Shown in pieces: positions 12,251-23,075 of a DNA stretch of 64,000 bases. The position numbers were made by a program, and so were the translations under genes. Below the pieces are notes generated by a model, which was not told the DNA's origin, made no database searches, and was given only the letters and a program-made list of their open reading frames with translations. Source of the DNA: Elymus sibiricus (taxonomy: Eukaryota; Streptophyta; Magnoliopsida; Poales; Poaceae). Location: contig CM077675.1 of NCBI GenBank assembly GCA_039707655.1, positions 421,061,162-421,125,161 on the forward strand, in the 5' to 3' direction. Numbering within the stretch: position 1 is the stretch's first letter; each line of letters starts with the position of its first letter.

Positions 12251-12590
12251 CATAACATACATCCCATCTAGGATGGAAGCATGGCCCTTCATGTTATTCA
12301 TAATACTGAACAACAATTGTTGTTTTCATGAACAACTCTTTTGCAACAAACATTGTGCAATGGGCTAGAGTGTATGAAACTCTAAAATGAATTATGAAAG
12401 TAAACCCAGAGGTTATGTATTATTATAAATATTCATAACATACGTCTCATTCATAATGAAAGTATGGCCCTTATGTTGTTCATAACACCAAACATCAAAA
12501 GTTCTCTTATGAACAACCTTCTTGCAAGATACCTTATGCAAAGGGCTAGAGTGTGAAACTCTAAAATGAATTATGAAAGTAAATACATAT
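12251..12590. repeat. Tandem duplication of about 183 bp inside the copia element
   Basis: The sequence starting CATAACATAC at 12251 is repeated, with about 80 percent identity by eye, from 12434. Shared landmarks include GGGCTAGAGTGT and CTCTAAAATGAATTATGAAA. The duplication lies upstream of the integrase on the element's own strand, in the gag/pre-integrase region. Confidence 0.75.
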
Positions 12591-13249
12591 GGAATACACC
12601 TATGGAAGGCATAGTAACATTTACTATGTTCCCTGCGTGTATCTAACCTCATTCCTGGCTAGTCTTTCAGGCCATAGTAGTTCTTACATCGAGTTGTAAC
12701 AGAATGCAATCAAGCGGGTATCTTTGTGATTAACTCACAATACCCAAGAATTAGTGATTAACATGTTTAACCATAATTCCCAAGAACTATATCTTTAACC
12801 AGCCTTCTATACATCAAAAATCTGTATGACATTCATACATGAGCTGGATATTCCAGTCTTCTATCCTTTTGCCTTCATACTTCTAACAGTTTGACTTTCA
12901 GTATTTCTCCTACTCTCAGAAGAAGCATCCAACTTAAGAGTGGCTTTAGCCCCAGACTTCCTAGGCGTGAAAGTTTCACTAACACCCTTCGGACACTTCC
13001 TTTCTCTTTAAGTTGTTTGTTTTATTCACCTTTCATCATATGACAGGCGTTCTTCTGGATCCCTCTCTTATCATTCAAACGCATAGTAAACACCTTTACT
13101 AATAGTTTGCAAACAAACATTGCTTTGGATATCTAATATCTTTTAGCCTTTGTCTGTCTCTGAAAATGATTTTCAGATTCCATGAATATCACATAACTAT
13201 CCAAACTTTCGAAGTTCGGGTCTCATGGAAGCAAACATATTGCACTTGA

Positions 13250-13475
13250 CTGAAACGGAATTCTAGCTTTTGGATCGATGGACGAGAGTCACATGATCCA
13301 TAGCATTAGCGGGAGAATACCGAAAGCATGCGATAGGACAAGTCCTTCTCGGCACTCTTGAGGACAATCCTCATATTACGTTACCAACCGTAAAGTTTTA
13401 ACCAGATATTTAACAGCTATTCAATTTTAATAGGGAAGGTGGAAACGCGAGCCATTATTCTACAACTATTATGCA
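13250..13475 (-). pseudogene. Copia gag start remnant
   Basis: The minus strand translates, with stops, to a segment around ARVSTFPIKIE and RNMRIVLKSAEKDLSYRMLS, which resembles the N-terminal UBN2-type gag of plant copia elements (…NFxxWxRNLRIVLK…). It lies just inside the expected 5' LTR, which supports the orientation. Confidence 0.5.
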
Positions 13476-13796
13476 AACCACACTTAGACAAAGTTCATAA
13501 TTAATTGCACTGAGAATTAAACAAGGTAATTCTACAGTGCGCTCCCACTCAAATCAATATCTCTCATAATTGATTGTGAGCGATTCAAGATCCAAATTAC
13601 AATTCAACGCCAAGGATGTATCCATCTCAAGTGACGAGAATTGCAATCGGTAGGCCAACTTGCCAATCACATCTCTATGTGACTCTTGTTCATCTTTCGA
13701 TGGGCGTGTTCCGAGCTCAGGACTTTCAAGCTAGAACGTCAAGACAACCAAGTGATCTTGCTGCGAGGTCTCAACTCACCCGCCTCACACTTCTCT

Positions 13797-14013
13797 AATC
13801 GTTCGTACCCATGTATCCATGTGATATCCATGTGATACCCCGAAGAGATAGGTGCCGTGACGGCTTACTAGGGACACAGTGTTGTCTATGTACCCACACA
13901 TGTATTTGAGTTTCCAATCAATACAATTATAGCATGGATAATAAACGATTATCATGAACAAGGAAATATAATAATAACCAATTTATTATTGCCTCTAGGG
14001 CATATTTCCAACA
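13797..14013 (-). repeat. 5' LTR remnant of a copia element
   Basis: Begins at 14013 on the minus strand with TGTTGGAAATATGCCC and continues through AGGCAATAATAA-type sequence typical of BARE/WIS/Angela LTR starts. Similarity to the 3' LTR at 9530 is limited to the first 30 or so bases and scattered motifs, and only about 217 bp are present against 2191 bp there. It could belong to a different copia family than the rest of the element. Confidence 0.6.
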
Positions 14014-14421
14014 GTAGAGTGCGGAACCCCTGCTCAGGAGCCCGGGGGTGGCTTATATAGAGTGCGCTACCGCTGGCCGAGCTCCATTACAAGGGCAATG
14101 AATACTAGTAACTGTAGGCGTTACTTGAAACTACTGCTTTAACTAGGGGCGTTATAGGTAACGTCAGTCTTCACAGCACTTCATGTGTGACTTTAAGTCC
14201 CTCGAACGTTGCAGCTCCCACGTCGTCTCAACTCTCCTAACCCCGAGAGCAGACACTGATCCGACTGGTGGGATGTCGTCCGAGTGACCTGAAGAATCCG
14301 AGTGGATCCTTCATATGCATCCGAGTGCATCCATAGTCCAGGGACTTTAAAGATAATATGGGCCCCAGGTGGGCCTTAGATGCCAGGTCTATGACCCTAC
14401 CTTTGGTAGGCGACCTCATCA
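14014..14421 (-). repeat. Gypsy LTR, truncated copy
   Basis: Matches 18679-19094 closely and ends, like it, in CCTCATCA. The missing part is the equivalent of 18509-18678. The adjacent 14422-14437, read on the minus strand as CTGATTCGGGGGCTAC, is a polypurine tract, so this is the element's 3' LTR. Confidence 0.85.
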
Positions 14422-14960
14422 GTAGCCCCCGAATCAGTTGAGGTTTGAGAGGACGAGTGAACGACGCTCAGAAGTGCCGACGGCGCCTCGGAGGCGTCGA
14501 GGAAAACTATCTTGGGTGTTTCCCACTCGATCTCAAAACCACGACGGATTCAGGATTTACAAATTCCGATTGATCTGACTAGCTTGACTGCTTAGCACAA
14601 TCGGATGGCGTTAGATTATCTCTCCGGAGAAACAATCTAACTTCTCCCTTGCAAGTTCATTAGGAACCCCGGTCGATGACGCTGGAGCGAAGGCTGGCCT
14701 CCCAAGTTTTCTTGCATGACTCCCACGGTCACCAGTGATTTAATCCGAGTGCTCTTGCATCGGGTATTCGGCGGGCCGAAACGAGTCGATATGAGCCGAC
14801 GGGCGCGGAACCCATTCGGACCAAATCTTAGAGAAATTTCCTCCAGTTTTGAAATCGTGGGCGACGTGCGCGCGCGCATGTGGACGGTTGCATCGCAGAA
14901 GTGGGGCAAGTGGGCGCGGCGCCTCGATTTTCGCGTCGCAGTTTCTGACTCATGCGCTGG
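14422..14960 (-). other. Gypsy 3' noncoding region with a deletion junction
   Basis: Between the polypurine tract and the truncated reverse transcriptase. The reading frame of the polymerase stops making sense after the ATFQRM motif near 14958, and the sequence from there to the LTR is GC-rich and noncoding. A deletion has removed the catalytic YxDD segment, RNase H and integrase. Frames at 14637-14982 are overlapping artefacts. Confidence 0.65.
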
Positions 14961-15424
14961 AAAGTGGCTCCAGCGTTTTTAAGGCTGAATGGCATGACGA
15001 TATAGCAGAAACATCCGAATGGGGTGATGAAGGTTGTTTTTATTTCATCAGGACCATACAATCGGATCTAGTGGTACTTGGAGTATGCATCCAGGAACGA
15101 CAGGCGTTCACACCCGACTGTAGATTCCACTATTTGATCTATTCGGGGCAAAGGAAAATGATCCTTCGGGCAGACCCGATTCAGATGCTTGAAGTCAATA
15201 CACATGCGGACTAATTTGTCCTTCTTTGGCACTAGGGTGACATTGGTGAGCCACTCGGAGTGATAGATCTCGCGGATGAACTCGGCCGCTAGGAGCCGAG
15301 CGATCTCTTCGCCGATTGCCTTGTGCTTCACCAAAGACGAACGACACAGGTGCTCTTTGACGGGTTCGGCCTTAGAGTCGACACGGAGTCGGTGCTCAGC
15401 CAGTTCCCTGGGAACACCCAGCAT
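14950..15424 (-). pseudogene. Gypsy reverse transcriptase, N-terminal half
   Basis: The frame contains standard reverse transcriptase blocks: EFIREIYHSEWLTNVTLVPKK, RMCIDFKHLNRVCPKDHFPL, and LSFLDAYSKYH, which supplies the first catalytic aspartate. A TAG stop replaces the next glutamine near 15065. The same frame then continues with GPDEIKTTFITPFG and MPFSLKNAGATFQRM to about 14958, where it ends abruptly. The second catalytic block (YxDD) is missing, so no active enzyme is possible. Confidence 0.85.
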
Positions 15425-15488
15425 GTCAGACAGCTTCCATGCGAAGATGTCCCAGTTCTCACGGAGGAACTGGATGAGCTCTCCCTTC

Positions 15489-16286
15489 CTATTTGTTACT
15501 GAGCGTCGCTAAAATGTTCGTCACTGGAGCACTCGGATCTGACGGGTGGATGCGAACCTGCTTCGTTTCACCGGCCGACTGAAAGGGGGACTCCGTGGAT
15601 GGCTTCTTCGACTTCAGTAGGTCAGCTGCATCCACCGTCTTCTTGATTTCATCAAACTCGGTAGCTGCTATTTGTTCGTCGGCGATCTTGGAGCCCTTCT
15701 GGAGGCAATCCTCCGCCACCTTCCGGTTTCCCGTGACCGTGATCATGCCATTCGGACCTGGCATCTTAAGCTTAAGATACACGTAGCATGGTCGGGCCAT
15801 GAAACGTGCGTAGGCTGGCCTACCAAGGATGGTGTGATAGGAATTGCAGAAGTCGACCACCTCGAAGGTCAGATGTTCCTTTCTAAAGGTTTTCTCATCG
15901 CCGAAAACGACGTCAAGGGCTATCCGCCCGATTGATTCTGCCTTCTTTCCGGGGAAGACCCCGTGGAAGTGCATGTTTCTCTTACTCAATCGGGACATAG
16001 GGATGCCATCGCTCTGAGCGTCTTAGCGTATATGATGTTCAGCCCGGCCACTGCGTCCGTCCATGAGGACCTTACGCAATCGGACCCCGTTGACAGCCGG
16101 ATCTACTACTAGCGCCTGCCGCCCGGGGGTCGGCATGTGGGCTGGGTGATCTGACTGATCGAAGGTGATGGGCGTCTTGGTCTAGTTCAGGTGCTTGGTG
16201 GCACTCGGAACCGCCATGTTGACCTCTCGGTTAATAACCTTCAATTGGCTCTTGCTTTCCACATCGGCGAAGATCATGAGGATTTT
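15489..16286 (-). pseudogene. Gypsy protease region
   Basis: From 15998 an open frame of 169 codons reads a segment typical of the region following the aspartic protease in this gypsy group (FGDEKTFRKEHLTFEVVDF, then HTILGRPAYARFMA). The protease active-site block lies just upstream near 16060 and reads VRLRKVLMDGRSGR, where family members usually have MDGGSGLN; a frameshift follows. The upstream translation (16286-16000) also contains a stop near 16180. Confidence 0.75.
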
Positions 16287-17252
16287 CTAGACGTTGGGAT
16301 ACCCAGAGGCGTTTTCCTCGCCAACGTCGTCATCATCCTTGCCCTCTAAGGGCTCTCCACCAATCTCCTGCTTGAGCAGGTGACACTCCTGAGTGGTGTG
16401 CTTCGGGTACACTAAGTTGCCTTCTTCATCTTTCTTGGTATGAATACGGCAGGGCTGATCCAAGACGTCAGTTCTGGACTCGGACTTCTTCTTGGAGGCC
16501 CACTCTTTCTTCTTTTTATTTGACTTGCCCTTGCTCTGGTTGGGCACTGCCACTGCTTCTGCTTTGCCGGTTGCTTCAACTTGGCGCTTCTGCTTCTTAC
16601 CAGCGTTGCCCCCTGAGTGAGGAGTCTCGCTGGTCCGACCCTTGCCGCTACGGAGGCAGTCTTCTTTCTCGCCATTGGCGTACCGATTGGCGATCTCCAT
16701 CACCTGACTAAGGGACATGACTTCAGTCCGACCAAACTTCAAGATGAGCTCGCGGTATCGAAAGCCTGCCTTGAAGTCGCTAATAGCATGATGTTCTGTC
16801 ACATTCTCCACAGTGTTATGCAACATGGTCCAGCGCTGAATGTACTCTGGGAGATTCTCATTGCTTTTCTGGACACAATGCTGCAACTCGGTCAAACGAC
16901 CCGGGCGCTTGTACGTGCCCTTGAAAGTCTTGACGAACACTTGGGCCAAGTCCTCCCAGCGGTATATGCATCTAGCAGGTAGCTGGTTCAACCACGCTCG
17001 CGCAGATCCCTCCAACATGAGAGGAAGATGTTTCATAGCAACAAAATCATCACCGTCGCCGATCTGGACGGCCACTCGGTAATCTTCGAGCCAAGTTTCC
17101 GGCTTTGACTCGCCGTTAAACTTTCCTATCCCCGTTGCCAACCTGTAGTTGGAGGGAATCTCGGCTTCTCGGATGTATCTATTGAAGCATTCGAGACCGG
17201 AAGTCCCCCAACAGCTCATTCGGTCCCTGTTTTGCCGGTTCCTGTCCACCAC
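16287..17252 (-). CDS. Gypsy gag polyprotein, retained open frame
   Basis: An uninterrupted 321-codon frame. Residues about 35-180 are a Retrotrans_gag capsid-like domain (KFNGESKPETWLEDYRVAV, LEGSARAWLNQLP, FKGTYKRPGRLTELQ). Residues about 200-265 are Lys/Arg-rich and likely bind nucleic acid. A Cys-His cluster (CRIHTKKDE … HTTQECHL, about residues 272-297) takes the place of a classical CCHC knuckle. The acidic tail ends GYPNV. It would form the particle shell packaging element RNA. The element around it is defective, so any role would need helper functions. The start at 17252 may be internal, since related N-terminal sequence continues upstream. Confidence 0.8.
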   Translation of the reverse strand: MVDRNRQNRDRMSCWGTSGLECFNRYIREAEIPSNYRLATGIGKFNGESKPETWLEDYRVAVQIGDGDDFVAMKHLPLMLEGSARAWLNQLPARCIYRWEDLAQVFVKTFKGTYKRPGRLTELQHCVQKSNENLPEYIQRWTMLHNTVENVTEHHAISDFKAGFRYRELILKFGRTEVMSLSQVMEIANRYANGEKEDCLRSGKGRTSETPHSGGNAGKKQKRQVEATGKAEAVAVPNQSKGKSNKKKKEWASKKKSESRTDVLDQPCRIHTKKDEEGNLVYPKHTTQECHLLKQEIGGEPLEGKDDDDVGEENASGYPNV

Positions 17253-18490
17253 ATTCTGGCTGATGATGGACCTGGAATTAGGATGGGGAGGTCGTTGGTC
17301 ATCTTCTCCATAGCCCCTGCGCCGAAAGGGACTCTGCTTGCGGTCATCTTCATGGGGTCAACCGCTGTCGTAAGGCCATTGTCCGTATGAACTGCCCCTC
17401 GGAGGGGGCGTTCGACTGACGTCGCGGTCGCCACGCCAGCGCTCTCCATACGGGCCTCTCTAAGGTGGAGGAGATCGCCGGTTTCTTCCCGGCGCGAGTG
17501 GACTATGGGCCGAGTGCATCGTATCCGCCCGAACGGATTTGTTATGAATGCGGTTATGCGATTGCGATACCGCGGAGTTCTACTCCAAAGCAGTCTTCAG
17601 CAGCGTCATTATCTGCTGAATGCCTTCTCCGGCTGCAGAATCGGACTGCTGAATGGGGTCAGCTATCCGAGTGGCCGCCGCCAAGTTCTGCAGGGGAGTA
17701 CGCATCACATGGTAGTTAAGCGGGAGGTCGTTCGGAAACAACCGCCTACGGTTGCGTCTGGAACTAGTCTCATCCCAGGCAACGCGGTCGTCGAGTGACT
17801 TCTGGAGCCGCTCGAGCCGCTCGCGCTCGGCCAAGGTGGCCTGTCGTGTGGCCTCCAAGGCGAATTCTTCCAGGGTAGTCCCGGTAATTGGGGTGAGCAA
17901 GGCGTGCTCGTTTCACTGCCTGAGTTCTTCCCGTTGCTCCCGACTGAGAGGTTGGGGAATGTAGCCGTCGACGTCGTCGTCACTATGGCTGCGAGCACGA
18001 CCGCGAGGGTCGTCATCGGAAAACCCAGGCGGTCCTCTGCCCGTGTCAGCCATCAAGATTTCTGCAGCGGGCTCGCTGCTCTCGCACTCGGACTCGTCGA
18101 AAGAGCCTTCAGACGAGGAGGGGAAAAGACCGAGGGTCGGCTCGTCGGAGTTGAGCATCGCCACCTGACCAGTTGCGGCTTGAAGAGCCACAACGTGCTT
18201 GATCCAACGCTGGAGTCACCAGCGTCCGGAGCGCTTGCAGCGACCACATCGACACAAAGGGGAACCGACTGGTATGGAACCGATGGTTGCCAGAGAAGAA
18301 TTCCGAACGTGACGGCAAGAAAATGCGCCGTGCCACGGGCGGGTAGTGCATCCATGTCCAACGGAGCCTCCTGGAGGCACGCTGAATCGTCGGCGATGAA
18401 GCTGAAGGAACCGAAGAGGATTTCTCCGCCGAGTGTCATCATGATGACAGAAAAAACTCCACCTACAACGGAATCTGCTAGACGCGCAGT
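17253..18490 (-). pseudogene. Gypsy leader and gag N-terminal extension, broken
   Basis: Minus-strand frames in several phases: 18442-18053, 18191-17913 (acidic, with ILMADTGRGPPGFSDDDPRG) and 17900-17580 (a charged, probably helical segment with ATRQATLAERERLERLQKSL). Their order and overlap suggest one N-terminal gag or leader protein broken by frameshifts. The plus-strand frame at 17904-18566 is an opposite-strand shadow. Confidence 0.55.
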
Positions 18491-18506
18491 CCCATGGCGG
18501 GCACCA
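18491..18506 (-). other. Primer binding site of the gypsy element
   Basis: On the minus strand, two bases after the LTR end, the sequence reads TGGTGCCCGCCATGGG. A start with TGG fits pairing to a tRNA CCA end. I cannot name the tRNA with certainty. Confidence 0.6.
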
Positions 18507-18508
18507 AA

Positions 18509-19094
18509 TGTCGAGGGAACGAGCCTGGCAATAATACCAGGAGTACGAAACAGGGGAGGAGCCTAGCTACAGCACAAGTGTATCACTCGGATTTGCGAGT
18601 TCGGGCCCCTCTTGGAGGAGGTAAAAACCCTACGTCTCGTGCGCGCGGGCTTTTGTGTTTCTTTAGGGGGGTATGAATACAGTAGAGTGCGGAACCCATT
18701 CCCTGCTCAGGAGCCCGGGGGTGGCTTATATAGAGTGCGCTACCGCCGGCCGAGCTCCATTACAAGGGCAATTAATACTAGTAATTGTAGGCGTTACTTG
18801 GAATTGCTGCTTTAACTAGGGCGTTACAGGTAACGTCAGTCTTCACAGTACTTCATGTGTGACTTTAAGTCACTCGAACGTTGCAGCTCCCACGTCGTCT
18901 CAACTCTCCTAATCCCGAGTGCAGACACTGATCCGACTAGTGGGATGTCGTCCGAGTGACCTAAAGAATCCGAGTGGATCCTTCATATGCATCCGAGTGC
19001 ATCTCTAGTCCTGGGACTTTAATGATAATGTGGGGCCCCAGGTGGGCCTTAGATGTCAGGTCTATGACCCTACCTCTGGTAGGCGACCTCATCA
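18509..19094 (-). repeat. Gypsy 5' LTR, complete (586 bp)
   Basis: Begins TGTCGAGG and ends CCTCATCA as read on the plus strand. A TATATAG motif at about 18729-18735 could be the LTR promoter read in either direction. The inner end borders the primer binding site at 18506. Confidence 0.8.
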
Positions 19095-20155
19095 GATACT
19101 TCTTTTCGTTGTGCAATGTTGTATAAGGAAGGATACTACAAGGCTAATGGTGTCTCTCCCAGCCAGGTATCTTCCGAAAACCTAGCACTATTTCCATTCC
19201 CAAATATGAATTTGCTTCTGCATGCCAAGCATCTGCACCACCAAGGAGCAAACGCCATGCTCAATGGCGTTGGTGAAAGCTTAGGAAACGCCAACAACAT
19301 TGGTGTTCCGTGCTCAGCCACATCAGCAGCCGGCCTGCAGTGTGCCATGCCAGTAACGCAATGGCTCATGGTGTTTCTATATTGGACAGCAACGCCCTAG
19401 CTTATGGCGTTTCTAAGTTGGGAAGAAACGCGACCTAGCTCGGCGTGTCTAAGTGCCGCTACAACGCTAGCTGGCTCGGCGTTTCTAAGTTGGGCAGAAA
19501 CGCCACGGGCTGTGGCGTTGCTAAAAGGGTCAGATCGTGAAATACTTTCATGTCGAGTTCAATTTGTACCATTCTTTACTGATAAGGTCAGAACAATGAT
19601 TTCGGCCTCCGCTGCCTGGACGCGTCACGACTTTGTGTGTGCGATCACGACTGTACGCACATAGCACCGTCCAACGCGATAACTTATTCAGTGCATCTAA
19701 TTTCTGCGGTGCCACGAACACGTACGCGCGTATGACATGCACGAATTTGCGTGCACATGGAATCCCTTATTGGTGGTGCACAGCCACGCAGTGTTTTTCT
19801 TGTGTGGCGAGGTTTTAATTGACTCAGACTTAAGCAAGTCTTAGTAATATATAAATATGTTCGTGTATATTTGAGAAAAAAATACATTGCATGGATCTTC
19901 ACGTAAGATCTCACAAGTATAACATCGAGGGAAAAAGGTGGGCACGCAGTGATCTGCTTAGATCAGCTTAGCCTCGATGTTTTGCCAACACTTTGTTTCT
20001 TCTCGCTAATTAATTTGGTTTAGTGGAGCAACCAGTAGGTATACCCACTACAAATTCTTCTATGTCAGTGCAGTGGCAGATATGTTTCGTAGAAAAAAGG
20101 AGATATGTTTCTTTTTCTTAGCGAGCAAGAAAATATCTGATTTTTTAAAATAATT
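19095..20155. other. Upstream flank of the DUF761 gene before CACTA insertion
   Basis: No gene recognised. From about 19240 to 19520 AACGCC and GGCGTT motifs alternate, with GGCGTTTCTAAGTTGGG occurring at about 19397 and 19478 in similar forms, reminiscent of transposon subterminal repeats; no element ends could be defined. From 19600 to 20155 the sequence is unique and AT-rich and was presumably the distal promoter of the gene at 24864 before the CACTA element separated them. Confidence 0.5.
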
Positions 20156-20789
20156 CACTACCAGAATCGGGCTCGTTGCCGACGGCTTAAACTATGCCGA
20201 CGGCCCCCGTATGCATATATCACCCTATGCCGACCACCTGCGTCTATCCGTCGACGTACAAAACACCGTCGGCGTAGATTAATCTATGCCGACGGCAACC
20301 GTCGGCGTACAAAGGCCGTCGGCATAGCTAGATTCATCTATGCCTACGGTGGTCGTCGGCATAGCCGCCCCGTCGGCATATCTACGGGCCCGGCCACTCG
20401 ATGGGTTACGCCCGTTTGACGCCGTCAAAGATATGCCGACGGCCCTGACGGACACCGTCGGCATAGTTGCGATGGTCCACGTCATCGATCCGCGGCAGGT
20501 GCCACGTCATCGATCCGAGGGAGCTGCCGATCCGGGGCATAGCTATGCCGACGGTTATGCCGTCGGCATACCTATTTTATTTTTATTTTGGCTATGCCGA
20601 CGGTGTAACCGTCGGCGTAGGTACATTTTTTTTAAATCTTTTCCCTATATTAAAATTTGATTTACTTAGGAAGTCTATAGCCCATGTCCATGTTATATAT
20701 AGTCTACACACAGTTTTTCCAATGCATCGTCTATTTAGCTGTGTGTATAGGCACTAAAATCATGTTATAGATAGTACTCTACACACAGT

Positions 20790-22400
20790 CTTCATGGACG
20801 GCACTGCCACCGGCACCTGGAGGGGGAAAACGGTGACGTCGGGTCGAGACGGAGGGAATCTTGCGGTGGGTTGGGCCCGGACCTTGTTCTAAGATGTTGC
20901 TATGGGCTGCCCTATCACAGCCAGGTAAAAATGTTCCGCGGTCAAACCCCGTCCGGTGAAAGTCAAAGGGGTAGATCTGTCCGGTTAACAGTGCCAGGGT
21001 TAGACAGGACGGGGTACTTGGGGGGGTGGCAATGCCGCCAGGCCTTGCGCTGGGCCCTCTTACACGAATGGAAGTGTGGTGGCGGGTGCAAACACCTGGC
21101 ACGCGTCTCCGGAGTGTGACCCCTTGGCACGCGTCTCTAGAGTGCGTCCGGCGAAAGTCAAAGGGCTAGATCGTCGGGTCAACGGGGCTAGGGTATAGTC
21201 CGGTCGGGGGGCGTCCGGGGGTAGCAATGCAACCGAAACATCAAACTGGGTCTTCGGAGGGTAGGAGGATAATGGATATTTCAAAAATTGCTAGGAAATT
21301 TTAAAAATAAACTAAAGCTAATGTCAATAAAAAAATAAAGGGAAAAAAAATGGAAAAACAGATATGCCGACGGTGTGTAGCTATACCACCGAAACACTGC
21401 ACTGGGGCCTCTTGCATGTGTGAAAGTGACGTGGCATGCGTAGACGCCCGTCTTGGGGCTCCGGGGTGTGCCCCCCCTCCACGAACGGCAGTGCCGCCGT
21501 CACTTGGAGGGGGGAATCGTGCGCGTCGGGTTGAGCCGGAGGGAATCTAGTGGCGGGTTGGATCCAGACCGTGTTCAGGGTTGTTCCTATGGGCTGACCT
21601 ATCGCAACCAGGTGGAAGAGTCAACTGGTCAAAGCCCGTCCGGCAAAAGTCAAAGGCCTAGATCTCCTGGTCAACGGGGCTAGGGTTAGTCTGGTCGGTG
21701 GGGCTTCCGGGGGTAGCAATGCCACAGAAACACCGCACGGGGCCCTCTTGCATGTGTGAAAGTGACGTGGCATGCGTAGATGCCCGTCTTGGGGCTCCGG
21801 GGTGTGGCCCCCCTCCACGGACGGAAGTGCCGCCGTCACTTGGGGGGGGGGGGATCGTGCGCGTCGGGTAGAACCGGAGGGAATCTAGTGGTTGGTTGGG
21901 TCCAGACCTTGTTCGGGGTTGTTCCTATGGGCTGACCTATCGCAACCAGGTGGAAGAGTCAACTGGTCAAAGCCCGTCTGGCGAAAGTCAAAGGGCTAGA
22001 TCTCGTGGTCAACGGGGCTAGGGTTAGTTCGGTCGGTGGGGCTTCCGGGGGTAGCAATGCCACCGAAACACCACACCGGGCCCTCTTGCATGTGTGAAAG
22101 TGACGTGGCATGCGTAGACGCCCATCTTGGGGCTCCGGGGTGTGCCCCCCCCTCCACGGAAGGCAGTGTCGCCGTCACTTGGAGGGGGGAATCGTGCGCG
22201 TCGGGTAGAGCCGGAGGGAATCTAGTGGAGGGTTGGGTCCAGATCGTGTTCGGGGTTGTTCCAATGGGCTGACCTATCGCAACCAGGTGGAAGAGACAAC
22301 TGGTCAAAGCCCGTCCGGCGAAAGTCAAAGGCCTAGATTGCCGGGTCAACGGGGCTAGGGTTTAGTCCGGTCGGGGGGCGTCCGGGGGGGTACCTATGCC
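20790..22400. repeat. Tandem array, period about 337 bp, inside the CACTA element
   Basis: The landmark CTCCGGGGTGTG recurs at 21459, 21795 and 22133 (spacing 336 and 338). A more diverged unit lies at 20790-21115. A shorter segment (GGTCTTCGGAGGGTAGG… through an AT-rich tail) is present both at 21248-21345 and at 22408-22505, showing a larger duplication. Frames in this region change with the repeat and are not coding. Confidence 0.85.
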
Positions 22401-22599
22401 ATCGAAACATTGCACCAGGTCTTCGGAGGGTAGGAAGGATAGTGGATATTTTAAAAATTGCTAGGATATTTAAAAAATAAACTAAAGTTAATGTCAATTA
22501 AAAAATGAAAAAATGAAAAAGCAGATATGCCGACGGCTTAGGCGTCGGCATAGGTGCCACGTGGCTAATAAACCTATGCTGACGGCTAACCCGTCCGCA

Positions 22600-23075
22600 T
22601 ATCTTCGCCTTATCCAGTCGGGGCTGGCTCCCCTCCACTCATTCTCTCTGCTCGCCCTCTTCTCCAGCCCCCGACTCCACCCACGCCGCCACCGCCGCCG
22701 TCTCGACCCGCGCCACCACCTGCTCGCGCCGCGCCCACTGTCGACCGCCGCTCGTGCCGCCGCCACCCCGGCCACCCTCGCGCCGCCGCCCCGGCTCCAC
22801 CCGCAGCGCCGCCGCCCCGGACTCCTTCGTCCCCGCCCCCCTCCCTCGTCCCTGCCCCCCTCCCTCGTCCCTGGCCCGACCTCCTCGTCCCCGGCCCGGC
22901 CCACCCTCCTCGTCCCCTCCCCGGCCGGCCTCCTCGTCCCCGCCCCGGCCGGCCTCCCTCGACCACCTCCCCACCCCGGCCTCCCTCGTCCCCGCGCCGG
23001 CCTCCTTCGACCACCTCCCCACCCTGACCTCTCTCGAGCTCGCCCCGGCCACCTCGACCTCCTCTGCGCCTCGAA
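22600..23075 (+). other. GC-rich leader exon of the CACTA element
   Basis: A cytosine-rich stretch with proline-rich frames on the plus strand and glycine/arginine-rich frames on the minus strand. It ends at a good splice donor (CGAAGGTAATTT at 23071). The two other CACTA elements have similar GC-rich leaders in the same position (42300-42708 minus, 60905-61190 plus). I read it as an untranslated or weakly coding first exon rather than a gene. Confidence 0.55.

Larger units (their letters stand above)
7340..14013 (-). mobile_element. Decayed Ty1/copia retrotransposon (BARE/Angela-type), antisense
   Basis: Read on the minus strand the order is: 5' LTR remnant starting at 14013 (TGTTGGAAATATGCCC), a gag start near 13470, pre-integrase, integrase (11974-11696), reverse transcriptase (around 10915 downward), polypurine tract at 9545-9531, then a 3' LTR from 9530 to 7340 that ends in CA. 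Integrase before reverse transcriptase is the copia order. Every frame is broken by many stops. The bases flanking the two ends (TAATG at 7335-7339, GTAGA at 14014-14018) do not match, so at least one end has been lost or rearranged. The two LTR starts differ markedly. Confidence 0.8.
14014..19094 (-). mobile_element. Defective Ty3/gypsy retrotransposon, antisense
   Basis: Two LTR copies in the same orientation flank a gag-protease-partial reverse transcriptase region read on the minus strand. The right LTR (18509-19094) is complete; the left (14014-14421) is cut at its outer side by the copia element. The internal region is 4.1 kb and lacks the second half of reverse transcriptase, RNase H and integrase. 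The bases after the right LTR are GATAC; the partner target duplication is not present. Confidence 0.85.

Noticed and set aside
17904..18566. 220-codon plus-strand frame
   Set aside because: It lies opposite the gypsy gag leader and runs into the LTR; the minus-strand frames have the family motifs.
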